The notes: generated by a model not told the origin, from the letters alone. DNA of 64,000 nucleotides from Streptomyces pactum (GCF_016031615.1 NZ_JACYXC010000001.1:744001-808000), one strand, 5' to 3'; counted from the first letter of the stretch, positions 12,178-20,264 are shown. Translations and numbers: made by a program.

Positions 12178-12393
12178 GTGCACCCCGGAGCCACCCCCGC
12201 AGCCTCACCTCAGGAAATCGAACAAAGCCCCCCGGACGACCGTGGTGTCCCGCGTGCCGTGCGTCGTGTTGACCCGCCGCGGCTCACCCTTCGCCGCACC
12301 CCTCACCGCCACACCCCGCACCGCGCCCCGGCCGGCCATGAGGTCCGCCGGCCGGGCGGCGCGGCCCGCCCGGCCGGCCGGTGGCCGTCATGA
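12178..12393 (+). CDS. 71-aa peptide coupled to an ABC exporter (possible precursor or leader peptide)
   Basis: GTG 12178 has a strong GGAGG ribosome binding site 6 bases upstream, and its TGA overlaps the ATG of the ABC exporter gene (ATGA). The exporter start has no ribosome binding site of its own, so this frame is probably translated. The product starts MHPGATPAASPQEIEQSPPD, becomes rich in Arg, Pro and His, and ends AARPAGRWPS. It has no cysteine, no signal peptide and no recognised domain. It could be an exported peptide, a RiPP-like precursor or simply a translational leader; no modifying enzyme is adjacent. I do not recognise the family. Confidence 0.5.
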   Translation: MHPGATPAASPQEIEQSPPDDRGVPRAVRRVDPPRLTLRRTPHRHTPHRAPAGHEVRRPGGAARPAGRWPS

Positions 12394-14399
12394 CCGGCGC
12401 CGCCCGGGACACCGGGCCGGGCAGTGACCGGGCGTCCTCCCGGCCGTCCGGGTCCGAGCAGCTGCTGTTCGGCGGCGAGCTCGCCTACGACCAGGGCTGG
12501 AGCCAGCACCACGGGGCGTGGCTGAGGCTGGGCCTGCGGTCGATGGCGGCGGCGATCCCCCGCCAGGTGGGGATCGCGGTACGGCTGGCCCACCGGGCCG
12601 ACCGCCGGGCCCTGTACACCGTGGCGGCCGGCGAGTTCGGACGCGGCGTCACCCAGGCGGTCTCGCTGGTGGCGGTGAACGCCCTGCTCGTGGAGTTGCT
12701 GGCGCAGGGCAGCACCACCGAGCGGCTGCGGGCGGCGCTGCCCTCGCTGGTGGTCGTGGCCGTCCTCTCGGTGATCGGGTCGGTGCTGAAGTCGGTCTCC
12801 GCGGCGGCGACCGGGATCCTCCAGCCGAAGGTCCAGCGGGTGGCCACCGAGCGGTACCTGGCGCTGGTGGCGAGGGTGGAGCTGGAGGCGATCGAGGACG
12901 ACGCCTTCCACAAGCTGATGGACTCGGCCCAGTGGGGCGCCGACTCCGCCCGCCGGATGGTGGGTTACTGCACGGCCGTGGTCACCTCGGTGATCTCCCT
13001 GGTGGCTGCGGCCGGGGTGCTCACCGTCCTGCACCCGGTGCTGCTGCCGCTGCTGGTGGCCATGGCGCTGCCCAGCGCCTGGAGCTCCCTGACCATGGCC
13101 CGCCACCGGTACGTGAGCTGGCACCGGTTCGCCCAGCACGCCCGCGCCGCGCAGTTGCTGGGCCGGCTGCTGATCGACCAGCAGGCCGCCGGCGAGGTGC
13201 GCGTCCACGACGTCGGACCGTTCCTGCTGGGGCACTTCCGCGGCATGGCGGACACCAACGAGCGGGAGCAGACCCGGCTGGCGTGGGCCGGCGCCCGCAC
13301 CGGGCTCGCCGCCGACGCGGCCCGGGGCGTGGCGACGGTGCTCACCTACGGGGTGCTCGGACTGCTGCTGTGGCACGGGCACATGGAGCTGGCGGTGGGC
13401 GGCACCGCCGTGCTGGCCATCCGCTCCGGTTCGGCGAGCATCACCGACCTGGTGCTCAAGATCACCGACCTCCAGGAGGAGTCGCTGTTCGTGGGCGATC
13501 TGGAGACGCTGTGCGTCGAGGCGGAGCGCCGCGCCATCCCCGCCACCGGCCGCGACGTGCCGGAGCAGGTCGACCAGATCCGGTTCGACAACGTCACCTT
13601 CACCTACCCGGGCGCCCCGGAACCGTCCCTGCGCGGGGTGGATCTGGTCATCCCCCGGGGCAGCACGGTCGCCCTGGTCGGGCGGAACGGCTCGGGCAAG
13701 TCCACCGTCACCAAGCTGCTGTGCGGGCTGTACCTGCCGGACGACGGGCGGGTGGTGTGGGGGGACGTGGACACGGCCGAGGCGCGGCGCACCCAGATCT
13801 TCGACCGGATCGCGATGGTCGCCCAGAACTTCCACCGCTGGCCCTTCACCGCGCGGGTGAACATCGGCATCGGCCGCCCGGGTGCTCCGATCGGCGAGGA
13901 GGCGGTGGACGCCGCCGCCGCGTACGCCGGGGCGGACGAGGTCATCGCCGCCCTCCCCCGCGGCAAGGACACGCTGCTGGCCCGCGGGTACCGGGGTGGG
14001 CAGGAGATCTCCGGCGGCCAGTGGCAGAAGATCGGGCTGGCCCGCGCCCGCTACCGCGACGGCCGGGTGCTCATCGTCGACGAGCCGACCAGCGCCCTCG
14101 ACCCGGCCGCCGAGCAGCGGGTCTTCGACCAGATCCACCGCCTGGCGGGCAGCGGGCAGACCACCGTCCTGGTCACCCACCGCCTCCACAGCGTCCGCCA
14201 GGCGGATCTCATCTACGTCCTGGACGAGGGCCGGGTCGTCGAGCACGGCACCTTCGACCAGCTCATGGACCCGGCGACCGGGGTTGGGCTCTTCCGCGAG
14301 GCGTACGAACTCCAGGCGCGCCAGTTCCGCACCCCGCCCGTCCCCGGCCAGCGGGACGGGACCGCGGCGTTCACCTCCGAGGGGCAGACGGCACCGTGA
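12390..14399 (+). CDS. ABC exporter, fused membrane and ATP-binding domains
   Basis: Half-transporter of 669 aa, probably working as a homodimer in the membrane. A short soluble N-terminus is followed by a six-helix type membrane domain (about residues 45-370) and an ATPase domain (about 400-640) with Walker A GRNGSGKST, signature ISGGQWQK, Walker B VLIVDEPTSALD and the H-loop VLVTHR. There is no N-terminal C39 peptidase domain, so any peptide cargo would be cut elsewhere. Translation is coupled to the 71-aa frame upstream; an alternative GTG lies three codons earlier. Large hairpins separate it from the sigma factor gene downstream. Substrate unknown; peptide or lipid export are both possible. 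Confidence 0.85.
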   Translation: MTGAARDTGPGSDRASSRPSGSEQLLFGGELAYDQGWSQHHGAWLRLGLRSMAAAIPRQVGIAVRLAHRADRRALYTVAAGEFGRGVTQAVSLVAVNALLVELLAQGSTTERLRAALPSLVVVAVLSVIGSVLKSVSAAATGILQPKVQRVATERYLALVARVELEAIEDDAFHKLMDSAQWGADSARRMVGYCTAVVTSVISLVAAAGVLTVLHPVLLPLLVAMALPSAWSSLTMARHRYVSWHRFAQHARAAQLLGRLLIDQQAAGEVRVHDVGPFLLGHFRGMADTNEREQTRLAWAGARTGLAADAARGVATVLTYGVLGLLLWHGHMELAVGGTAVLAIRSGSASITDLVLKITDLQEESLFVGDLETLCVEAERRAIPATGRDVPEQVDQIRFDNVTFTYPGAPEPSLRGVDLVIPRGSTVALVGRNGSGKSTVTKLLCGLYLPDDGRVVWGDVDTAEARRTQIFDRIAMVAQNFHRWPFTARVNIGIGRPGAPIGEEAVDAAAAYAGADEVIAALPRGKDTLLARGYRGGQEISGGQWQKIGLARARYRDGRVLIVDEPTSALDPAAEQRVFDQIHRLAGSGQTTVLVTHRLHSVRQADLIYVLDEGRVVEHGTFDQLMDPATGVGLFREAYELQARQFRTPPVPGQRDGTAAFTSEGQTAP

Positions 14400-14408
14400 C
14401 CGCGGCGG

Positions 14409-14469
14409 GGCGGGGGCCGGACACGGGCGGTCCGGCCCCCGCCTCGCCGACCGGACCGCCCGTGTCCGG
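14409..14469 (+). terminator. Two mutually exclusive long hairpins after the ABC exporter gene
   Basis: Hairpin 1 pairs 14409-14422 with 14430-14443 (14 bp, perfect, 7-base loop). Hairpin 2 pairs 14417-14435 with 14451-14469 (19 bp, perfect, 15-base loop). They share 14417-14435, so only one can form at a time. The first starts 10 bases after the exporter stop codon. A plain strong terminator, or a switch controlling read-through into the sigma-factor gene, would both fit. Confidence 0.75.
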
Positions 14470-14543
14470 GACCCGCCGCTGCCCCTCCCGGGCGCGACCA
14501 GAAACAGTACGAAAGCGGCAGAAACCGGGGCAAAAATTTAATG

Positions 14544-14568
14544 GAATGGCCTGAGAAAGCCTGGGTAG
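14544..14568 (+). promoter_or_regulatory. Candidate SigB-type promoter of the sigma factor gene
   Basis: GAAT (14544-14547) followed 15 bases later by GGGTAG (14563-14568) resembles the Streptomyces SigB promoter form GNNT-N14-16-GGGTAC/T, with the last base off-consensus. It lies in an AT-rich pocket 56 bases upstream of the sigma factor start, which suggests autoregulation. Inferred from consensus only. Confidence 0.5.
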
Positions 14569-14623
14569 GCGTCGGGGCACCGAGTTGAAAGACCGTGGGG
14601 GACGAGATGCAGGGGGTCACGAC

Positions 14624-15484
14624 ATGACAGTCGAAGCAACGGCGACCGCAGCCGTGACGGTGGACGAGGGCTTCGGGCAGCTGCCGCAGATCGAGGAGCC
14701 GGCCAAGCTGGCCCCGGGCGACGCCCGTTCACTGTCGAAGGTCTTCTTCGACCGGCTGGCCGTCCTGGAGGAGGGCACGGCCGAGTACCAGTACGCCCGT
14801 AACACCCTCATCGAGATGAACATGTCCCTCGTCCGCTACGCCGCCGGGCGCTTCCGGCACCGTGGCGCCGAGGAGATGGAGGACATCGTCCAGGTCGGCA
14901 TGATCGGCCTGATCAAGGCGATCGACCGGTTCGACCTGTCGCGTGAGGTGGAGTTCACCACCTTCGCCGTGCCCTACATCGTGGGTGAGATCAAGCGGTT
15001 CTTCCGGGACACCAGCTGGTCGGTGCACGTGCCGCGCCGGCTGCAGGAGGCCCGCGTGGAACTCGCCAAGGCCACCGACGAGCTGGCGTCCCGCCTGGGC
15101 CGGTCCCCGACGGTGGCCGAGCTGGCGCAGCTGATGAACCTCAGCGAGGAGGAGGTCATCGAGGCCCGGATCGCCGCCAACGGTTACAACACCGCCTCCC
15201 TGGACGCCACCATCGGCGGTGACGACGACGACCGCGACGCGGCCCTCGCCGACTTCATCGGCGCCGAGGAGCCGGCGATGGACCTGATCGACGACCTGGA
15301 CGCGCTGGCGCCGCTCGTCGCCGAACTCGACGAGCGCGAGCGGTGGATCCTCCACCTGCGGTTCGTCGAGGAGCTGACCCAGTCCGAGATCGGCGAGCGG
15401 ATCGGCGTCTCCCAGATGCACGTCTCCCGGCTGCTCTCCCGCATCCTCAAGCGGCTCCGCCAGGGCATGCTGGCCGACGCCTGA
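14624..15484 (+). CDS. RNA polymerase sigma factor, SigB/SigF/SigG family
   Basis: Stress or differentiation sigma factor (286 aa) that directs RNA polymerase to alternative promoters. Region 2 is clear (DIVQVGMIGLIKAIDRFD), region 3 follows (VHVPRRLQEARVELAKATDE) and region 4 has a helix-turn-helix at the C-terminus (LTQSEIGERIGVSQMHVSRL). There is no anti-sigma gene beside it, although two free-standing HATPase proteins and a PP2C phosphatase elsewhere in the window are of the kinds that control such factors. ATG 14624 is chosen because AGGGGG lies just upstream; a TTG start at 14585 is less likely. Streptomyces carry many paralogues, so no gene letter is given. Confidence 0.93.
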   Translation: MTVEATATAAVTVDEGFGQLPQIEEPAKLAPGDARSLSKVFFDRLAVLEEGTAEYQYARNTLIEMNMSLVRYAAGRFRHRGAEEMEDIVQVGMIGLIKAIDRFDLSREVEFTTFAVPYIVGEIKRFFRDTSWSVHVPRRLQEARVELAKATDELASRLGRSPTVAELAQLMNLSEEEVIEARIAANGYNTASLDATIGGDDDDRDAALADFIGAEEPAMDLIDDLDALAPLVAELDERERWILHLRFVEELTQSEIGERIGVSQMHVSRLLSRILKRLRQGMLADA

Positions 15485-15512
15485 CACCCGGCCCCGGCCC
15501 CGACGACTCCCT

Positions 15513-15554
15513 CGGCCGGCCGCCCGCGGCATCGCACGCGCGGGCGGCCGGCCG
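15513..15554 (+). terminator. Hairpin terminator after the sigma factor gene
   Basis: 16-bp perfect stem (15513-15528 with 15539-15554) and a 10-base loop, starting 29 bases after the sigma factor stop. It lies between convergent genes and has no T-tract. Confidence 0.7.
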
Positions 15555-15670
15555 ACGTGTGAAGGGCCACCCCCGGACCTGGACGGCCGCGGCACCGACG
15601 CGTGGACGGCCGGGCCGGGGCATGGGAGGCCGCGGCACGGACCCGTGGGCGGCCGGGTGCCGGCGCCCGG

Positions 15671-16231
15671 TCAGCCGCGCCGGGTCACGGCGGCGTCGAG
15701 CAGCGGGGTAAGTTCCTCGGCCACGGTGGTGAGCGCGCGGATGTCCCGTTCGGCGCGGGCGATGACGATGGCCCCCTCCAACGCGCTGACCATCAGGGTG
15801 GCCAGGGAGCCGGCCCGCGCCGCCGGCACCCCCATCCCGGCCAGTGCCTCGGCCACCGGCCGGGTCCAGCTGCCGAAGGCGGATGCCGCCGCGTCCCGGA
15901 CGGAGTCGGCGTCCGCGCAGTCCACGGTGGCGGCCACGACGGGGCACCCGCCGTGGAAGCCGCCGGCGGTGAACTCGTCGGTCCACTGCCGGACCATCGC
16001 GGCGAAGAGCCTGCCGGGGGTGGGCTCCGGCAGTTCCGACAGGAAGCGGGCCACACGCTTGGCCGCGTACCGGCCCGCCCAGGCCACGGCCTCGTTGACC
16101 AGCTGTTCCTTGCCGCGCGGAAAGTAGTGCTGGAGGGAGCCGCGGGGTGCCCGGGCATGCGCGGCCACGTCCCGCATGCCGGTGGCGGTGACCCCGTTGC
16201 GGCGGATCAGCTGAGCGGCGCTGAACACCAT
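15671..16231 (-). CDS. TetR-family repressor
   Basis: DNA-binding repressor of 186 aa. The helix-turn-helix occupies the N-terminal 45 residues (AAQLIRRNGVTATGMRDVAA, then SLQHYFPRGKEQLVNEAV), which resembles the LmrA/YxaF branch of TetR. ATG 16231 is the only usable start before an in-frame TAA about 100 bases upstream, giving a shorter lead-in than usual. It is divergent from a dehydrogenase gene, with two operator-like palindromes in between, so it probably represses itself and that gene. Ligand unknown. Confidence 0.88.
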   Translation of the reverse strand: MVFSAAQLIRRNGVTATGMRDVAAHARAPRGSLQHYFPRGKEQLVNEAVAWAGRYAAKRVARFLSELPEPTPGRLFAAMVRQWTDEFTAGGFHGGCPVVAATVDCADADSVRDAAASAFGSWTRPVAEALAGMGVPAARAGSLATLMVSALEGAIVIARAERDIRALTTVAEELTPLLDAAVTRRG

Positions 16232-16381
16232 CCGCTCCCGCGGCCCCCCGTTCGCTCCCCGCCATCCCCGGCCACCTCCCGTGCCACCGCCGCTGTCCGG
16301 CCTGCCGCCGGCCCCGGGCGCCGTATCAGCTTATCGACACGGAACATCCCGCCCTCCGGTACGCGCCCCCTCCCCCACCTC

Positions 16382-16423
16382 TATGACAGACGTCATAACA
16401 GCGGCTACCATGACGCCCGTCAT
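16382..16423. promoter_or_regulatory. Two TetR-type operators in the divergent promoter
   Basis: TATGAC-AGAC-GTCATA (16382-16397) and ATGAC-GCCC-GTCAT (16410-16423) are near-identical palindromes with centres 27 bp apart. A plausible promoter for the rightward gene runs through both: ATGACA (16383-16388), 17 bases, TACCAT (16406-16411). Occupation of either site would block RNA polymerase. The regulator is most simply the adjacent TetR protein. Confidence 0.7.
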
Positions 16424-16457
16424 AGCGGTGCGGCGAACCCGGATCGGGCGGTGCGTC

Positions 16458-17360
16458 ATGAACGTGGGTTTCATCGGCCTGGGCGTGATGGGGCAGCCCA
16501 TGGCGCTCAACCTGGCGCGGTCGGGCACGCCGCTGGTGGTGTGGAACCGCACCGCCGACCGGTGCGAGCCGCTGCGCGCGGCCGGCGCCGCGGTCGCCGA
16601 CGGTCCGGACGCGGTGTTCGCCCGCTGCCGCGTGGTCTTCCTCATGCTGGCCGACGACGACGCCACCGACCGGGTCCTCGGCCGGGGTACGCCGGCCTTC
16701 CGGCGGCGGGTCGCCGGGCGCACCGTGGTGAACATGGGCACCGCGGCGCCACCGTACGCGCGCCACCTGGAAGCGGATCTCCGTGCCGCCGGCGGTGCCT
16801 ACGCGGAAGCCCCGGTGTCGGGGTCCCGGGTGCCCGCCGAGTCCGGGGAGCTGGTGGCCCTGCTCGCCGGTGACCCGGCGGCGGTCGCCGAGGTGCGCCC
16901 GCTGCTGCGGCCGATGTGCCGGGAGGTCTTCGACTGCGGACCGGCGCCCGGCGCGCTGCTGATGAAGCTCGCCGTCAACCTCTTCCTGATCACCACGGTC
17001 ACCGGTCTGACCGAGGCCTTCCACTTCGCCGGCCGGCACGGGCTGGACCACCGGCAGTTCCTCGACGTGCTCGACGCGGGCCCGATGGCCAGCGCGGTCA
17101 CCCGGATGAAGGCCCCCAAACTGCTGGCCGGGGACTTCGGTGTCCAGGCCGCCGCCCGCGACGTGCTGAAGAACAACCGGCTCATCGCCGCCGCGGCGCG
17201 GGAGTCGGGGGTCTCCTCGCCCGTGCTCGACGCCTGCCACGCCCTGTTCGAGGAGACCGTGGCGCTGGGGCACGGGGATCAGGACATGGTGGCGGTGGTC
17301 CGTGCGCTGGAGGCCCGTACGAACGCCCTCCCCCGCCCCGCGGCGGCCGGCCCCCCGTGA
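16458..17360 (+). CDS. 3-hydroxyisobutyrate dehydrogenase-family NAD(P) oxidoreductase
   Basis: Beta-hydroxyacid dehydrogenase of 300 aa. The N-terminal Rossmann motif is VGFIGLGVMGQPMALNLARS; the substrate loop EAPVSGSRVPAESGEL follows; the catalytic lysine lies in GALLMKLAVNLF, where family members often have G-x-x-x-K-x-x-x-N. It could act on hydroxyisobutyrate, tartronate semialdehyde or another small beta-hydroxyacid, or as an imine reductase-like enzyme; the sequence does not decide. It is controlled by the divergent TetR gene through two operators. Its stop codon coincides with the start of a 42-bp copy of GH15 coding sequence. Confidence 0.85.
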   Translation: MNVGFIGLGVMGQPMALNLARSGTPLVVWNRTADRCEPLRAAGAAVADGPDAVFARCRVVFLMLADDDATDRVLGRGTPAFRRRVAGRTVVNMGTAAPPYARHLEADLRAAGGAYAEAPVSGSRVPAESGELVALLAGDPAAVAEVRPLLRPMCREVFDCGPAPGALLMKLAVNLFLITTVTGLTEAFHFAGRHGLDHRQFLDVLDAGPMASAVTRMKAPKLLAGDFGVQAAARDVLKNNRLIAAAARESGVSSPVLDACHALFEETVALGHGDQDMVAVVRALEARTNALPRPAAAGPP

Positions 17361-17399
17361 TGCGGGGGTGGCGGCTGCGTTCGAAGGCCCCGAGGACCC
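17358..17399. repeat. 42-bp duplicate of GH15 coding sequence
   Basis: 17358-17388 is identical over 31 bp to 21136-21166 inside the GH15 gene, and the match continues after two mismatches to 17399/21177 (40 of 42 identical). On the minus strand it still encodes FERSRHPRI, a conserved GH15 motif. No other GH15 sequence surrounds it, so it is a remnant or a recombination scar. The rest of 17361-17604 holds no gene. Confidence 0.8.
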
Positions 17400-17604
17400 G
17401 GCCGCCGGCCTCCCTCCGGGGCCGCTAACGGTCCGTCCCGGCGGAAACGTTGAGTGCCCCCGTCCCGGCGGAACGCCGAGCGCCGGCGGGCGGTGAACCG
17501 GCGGCGCCCTCCCGACCCCGGGCCGGACCGGCCGGATGCCCCCACCGGGCCCCCGGCCCGGGCCGCCGGGCCCGGCTCCCCCGCGATCCCGGCCGCGAAC
17601 CGGG

Positions 17605-18024
17605 TCAGACGGCGAGCCTGGCCAGGGCCCACAGGATGACGAGGTCGAGCGTCATCACACTGATGGACCACAGCGGGTAGTACGGGATGAACATGAACTG
17701 GGTGATCAGGCTGACCGCCGCGAGCACCAGCCCGGCGCCCCGTCCCCAGGTCACCTCCCGCAGCACGGCGATGCCGCCGAGGAGCAGCGCGACGCCCACG
17801 ACGAGGTGGATCCAGCCCCAGGCGGGGAGGTCGAAGCGGTACTCGTAGTGCCGCGGTACGCCGTAGAGGTGGTCGCGGGCGATACCGGTGATGCCCTAGA
17901 GAACGCTCAGCACCCCGCTGAGGATCAGCGCCACTCCGAGGAACCTCGCCGGTCCGGTCAGCGCCCCTTCGTTCCGGGAGCCTGCGGTGTCCTGTCGTGG
18001 CACGGCACCGGGCATGTCCGCCAT
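17605..18024 (-). pseudogene. DUF7144-type membrane protein with an in-frame amber stop
   Basis: A four-helix membrane protein of 139 codons interrupted at codon 43 by TAG (17896-17898). Before it: MADMPGAVPRQDTAGSRNEG and on to LGVALILSGVLSVL. After it, in the same frame: GITGIARDHLYGV, then three more hydrophobic helices, ending ILWALARLAV. Related proteins usually have Gln (CAG) between SVL and GI, so a single C-to-T change explains it. ATG 18024 has GGGGAG upstream. Function of the family is unknown. Decayed gene, rare read-through or a base-call error are the options. Confidence 0.75.
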
Positions 18025-18247
18025 GGTGCTCCCCTTTCCTCGTGGTGCGGTCGTCTCCGCGCCCGCGTGGCGCCCGGGCGGGCACCGGCTTCCCCACGGT
18101 CACAGCGTGGCCCCGCGGCCCCCGCCCGGCGACCGCACCGGACCCGTCCGGGTGACCCGGCGCGAGGCGGTGCCCCGGCGCGGTGCGCCGACCCGGACGG
18201 CGGCGGTGCGGCACGCGGGGGTCGGCACGCCGTCCGCGACCCGGCCG

Positions 18248-18772
18248 TCACTGTGCGGCGACCGCCTCTGCGGCCGCCCGGACGACCTCCTCGGTGACCG
18301 GCGCGGCGTTCACCGTCGCCCCCCGCTCGTCCGGTTGCAGGGGTTCGAGCGTCGCCAGCTGCGAGTCGAGCAGTTCCTCGGGCATGAAGTGGCCGGTGCG
18401 GCCGCGCAGCCTCTCCGCGAGCAGCGCCCGGTCGGCCGTGAGGTGGAGGAAGAGCACCGGGGGGCACGCCGACCTCAGCGTGTCCCGGTACCGCCGCCGC
18501 AGCGCGGAACAGGCCATCACTCCCCCGCTGCCGTCGGCCTCGCGGTCGCCCAGCCAGCGTCCGACGGCCTCCAGCCACGACCGGCGGTCCCGGTCGTCCA
18601 GCGGGACGCCCGAGGCCATCTTGCGGATGTTGCCGGGCGGGTGGAAGTCGTCGGCCTCCGCGAACGGCAGGCCCAGCCGGCCGGCCAGCAGCCGGCTGAC
18701 GGTGGACTTGCCCGCTCCGGACACGCCGAAGACCACGACGCACGGCGGGCCGCTTCCGGGGTGGTGGGTCAT
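18248..18772 (-). CDS. gntK: Gluconokinase
   Basis: Cytosolic kinase turning gluconate plus ATP into 6-phosphogluconate, an entry to the pentose-phosphate pathway (174 aa, usual size). The Walker A motif is GVSGAGKS at residues 16-23. The family signature ADDFHPPGNIRKMASGVPLD follows, then CSALRRRYRD. ATG 18772 has GGAGG 5 bases upstream. It is immediately downstream of a glucose-6-phosphate dehydrogenase gene (64-base gap) in the same direction; both feed 6-phosphogluconate formation. Confidence 0.95.
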   Translation of the reverse strand: MTHHPGSGPPCVVVFGVSGAGKSTVSRLLAGRLGLPFAEADDFHPPGNIRKMASGVPLDDRDRRSWLEAVGRWLGDREADGSGGVMACSALRRRYRDTLRSACPPVLFLHLTADRALLAERLRGRTGHFMPEELLDSQLATLEPLQPDERGATVNAAPVTEEVVRAAAEAVAAQ

Positions 18773-18836
18773 CGGGCCTCCTGCGATGCCTGCGCGCGGC
18801 CGTCGGGTGCGTCCCGCCGCCGGGGCGGGGCACCGG

Positions 18837-20264
18837 TCAGGAGCCGCCCGGCCGGACCGTCTCCGGGTGCAACAGTTCGTCCCGCCGCTCCGGTGCGGGG
18901 TGCCTCGGCGGCGGCCCGTCGGAGCCGGCCGGGTACTCCTCCATGGGCACCAGGTCCCGGTCCCAGGCGGACAGCACCGGTTCGACGACGCGCCACGCCT
19001 CCTCGGCCTCGTCGCCGCGGATGGACAGCACGGGGTCACCGGCGAGGACGTCCAGCAGCAGGCGTCCGTAGGCCGGCAGGGCGGGCGGGGCCATCTCCGC
19101 GGTCAGGGACAGCGGAGCGAGGTGCTCGGCGCGCGAGCCGGTGGCCATGATGTCCAGGCTCAGGTTCTCCGGCTCCAGCCCGAACCGCAGCACGTTGGGC
19201 CGGACGTCCTTGTCCTGTCCGAACGGCAGGTGCGGGACGGAGCGGAAGCGCACCGCGACCTCCTTGCGGTCCCGGCCGAGGGCCTTGCCGGTGCGCAGGC
19301 GGAACCGGGTACCGGTCCACCGCCAGCTGTCCAGCTCCAGCTCGATCTCGGCGTAGGTCTCGGTCCGGCGCCCGGCTTCGACCTCCTCCTCGTCGACGTA
19401 GTCGGGGACGTCACGGCCGCCGCACCGGCCGGCGGTGTAGCGGGCGCGTCGGGTGCGGTGCGCCACGTCGTAGTCGGTCAGCGGCCGCACCGACCGCAGC
19501 ACGTCGAGCTTCCGGTCCCGCAGGTCCCGTTCGCCCAGCGTGAGCGGCGGTTCCATGGCCACCAGGCACAGCAGTTGCAGCAGGTGGTTCTGGACCATGT
19601 CCTTCAGGGCGCCCACGTGGTCGTAGTAGCCGGCCCTCCCCTCCAGGGCGAGGGTCTCGTCCCAGACGATCTCCACCTCGGCGATGTGCGTGCTGTTCCA
19701 GATGGGTTCCAGCACCCGGTTGGCGAGTCTGCTGCCCAGGACGTTCTGGACGGTGGTCATGGCCAGGAAGTGGTCCACCCGGAACACGGCGCGCTCGGGG
19801 ACCAGGTCGGCCAGCAGCCGGTTGAGCTCCACCGCGCCGGCCAGGTCCTCGCCGAAGGGCTTCTCCAGGACGATACGGCTGCCCGGCGGCAGTCCGGCCC
19901 GGTGCAGCGCGGTCACCGTGGCGGGGAAGACGGACGGGGGGAGGGCGAGGTACACGGCGACCGGGTCGTCGCCGGCGACCACCGCGGCCACCTCCGCGGC
20001 CTCGGTGACGTCGGCCTTCCGGTAGTCGGTCACCGCCGTGACGGCCCGTCGCGCGTCGGCCGGGAGGCCGGCGCCGTGGCGTTCGAGCTGGGCGGCGGTC
20101 CAGTCCCGGTACCGCGGCCCGTCCCAGTCCTCCCGGCCGGCGCCGGTCAGCGTGAACCGGTCGTCGAGGTGGCCCCCTGCGCGCAGCGCGGCCAGCGCCG
20201 GCAGCAGGTACCGGCCGGTGAGGTCGCCGGTGGCGCCGAAGACGGCGAGTCTCCGGATCGTCAT
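18837..20264 (-). CDS. zwf: Glucose-6-phosphate dehydrogenase family, atypical active site
   Basis: Oxidises glucose-6-phosphate to 6-phosphogluconolactone with NADP (475 aa). The N-terminal GATGDLTGR nucleotide motif (10-18) and the VLEKPFGEDL phosphate-binding segment are normal. The catalytic motif, usually DHYLGKE, reads DHFLAMTT: Asp and His are kept but the conserved Lys is gone, so this is a divergent paralogue whose substrate range could differ. Its ATG overlaps the stop of the GH15 gene by 4 bases (ATGA), so it is coupled to a sugar hydrolase. Confidence 0.85.
   Translation of the reverse strand: MTIRRLAVFGATGDLTGRYLLPALAALRAGGHLDDRFTLTGAGREDWDGPRYRDWTAAQLERHGAGLPADARRAVTAVTDYRKADVTEAAEVAAVVAGDDPVAVYLALPPSVFPATVTALHRAGLPPGSRIVLEKPFGEDLAGAVELNRLLADLVPERAVFRVDHFLAMTTVQNVLGSRLANRVLEPIWNSTHIAEVEIVWDETLALEGRAGYYDHVGALKDMVQNHLLQLLCLVAMEPPLTLGERDLRDRKLDVLRSVRPLTDYDVAHRTRRARYTAGRCGGRDVPDYVDEEEVEAGRRTETYAEIELELDSWRWTGTRFRLRTGKALGRDRKEVAVRFRSVPHLPFGQDKDVRPNVLRFGLEPENLSLDIMATGSRAEHLAPLSLTAEMAPPALPAYGRLLLDVLAGDPVLSIRGDEAEEAWRVVEPVLSAWDRDLVPMEEYPAGSDGPPPRHPAPERRDELLHPETVRPGGS

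Noticed and set aside
12178..15484. Lanthipeptide or lasso-peptide cluster around the 71-aa peptide
   Set aside because: No LanM/LanB/LanC, no lasso cyclase or protease, no Cys in the peptide; only the exporter is present, so a named RiPP class cannot be supported.
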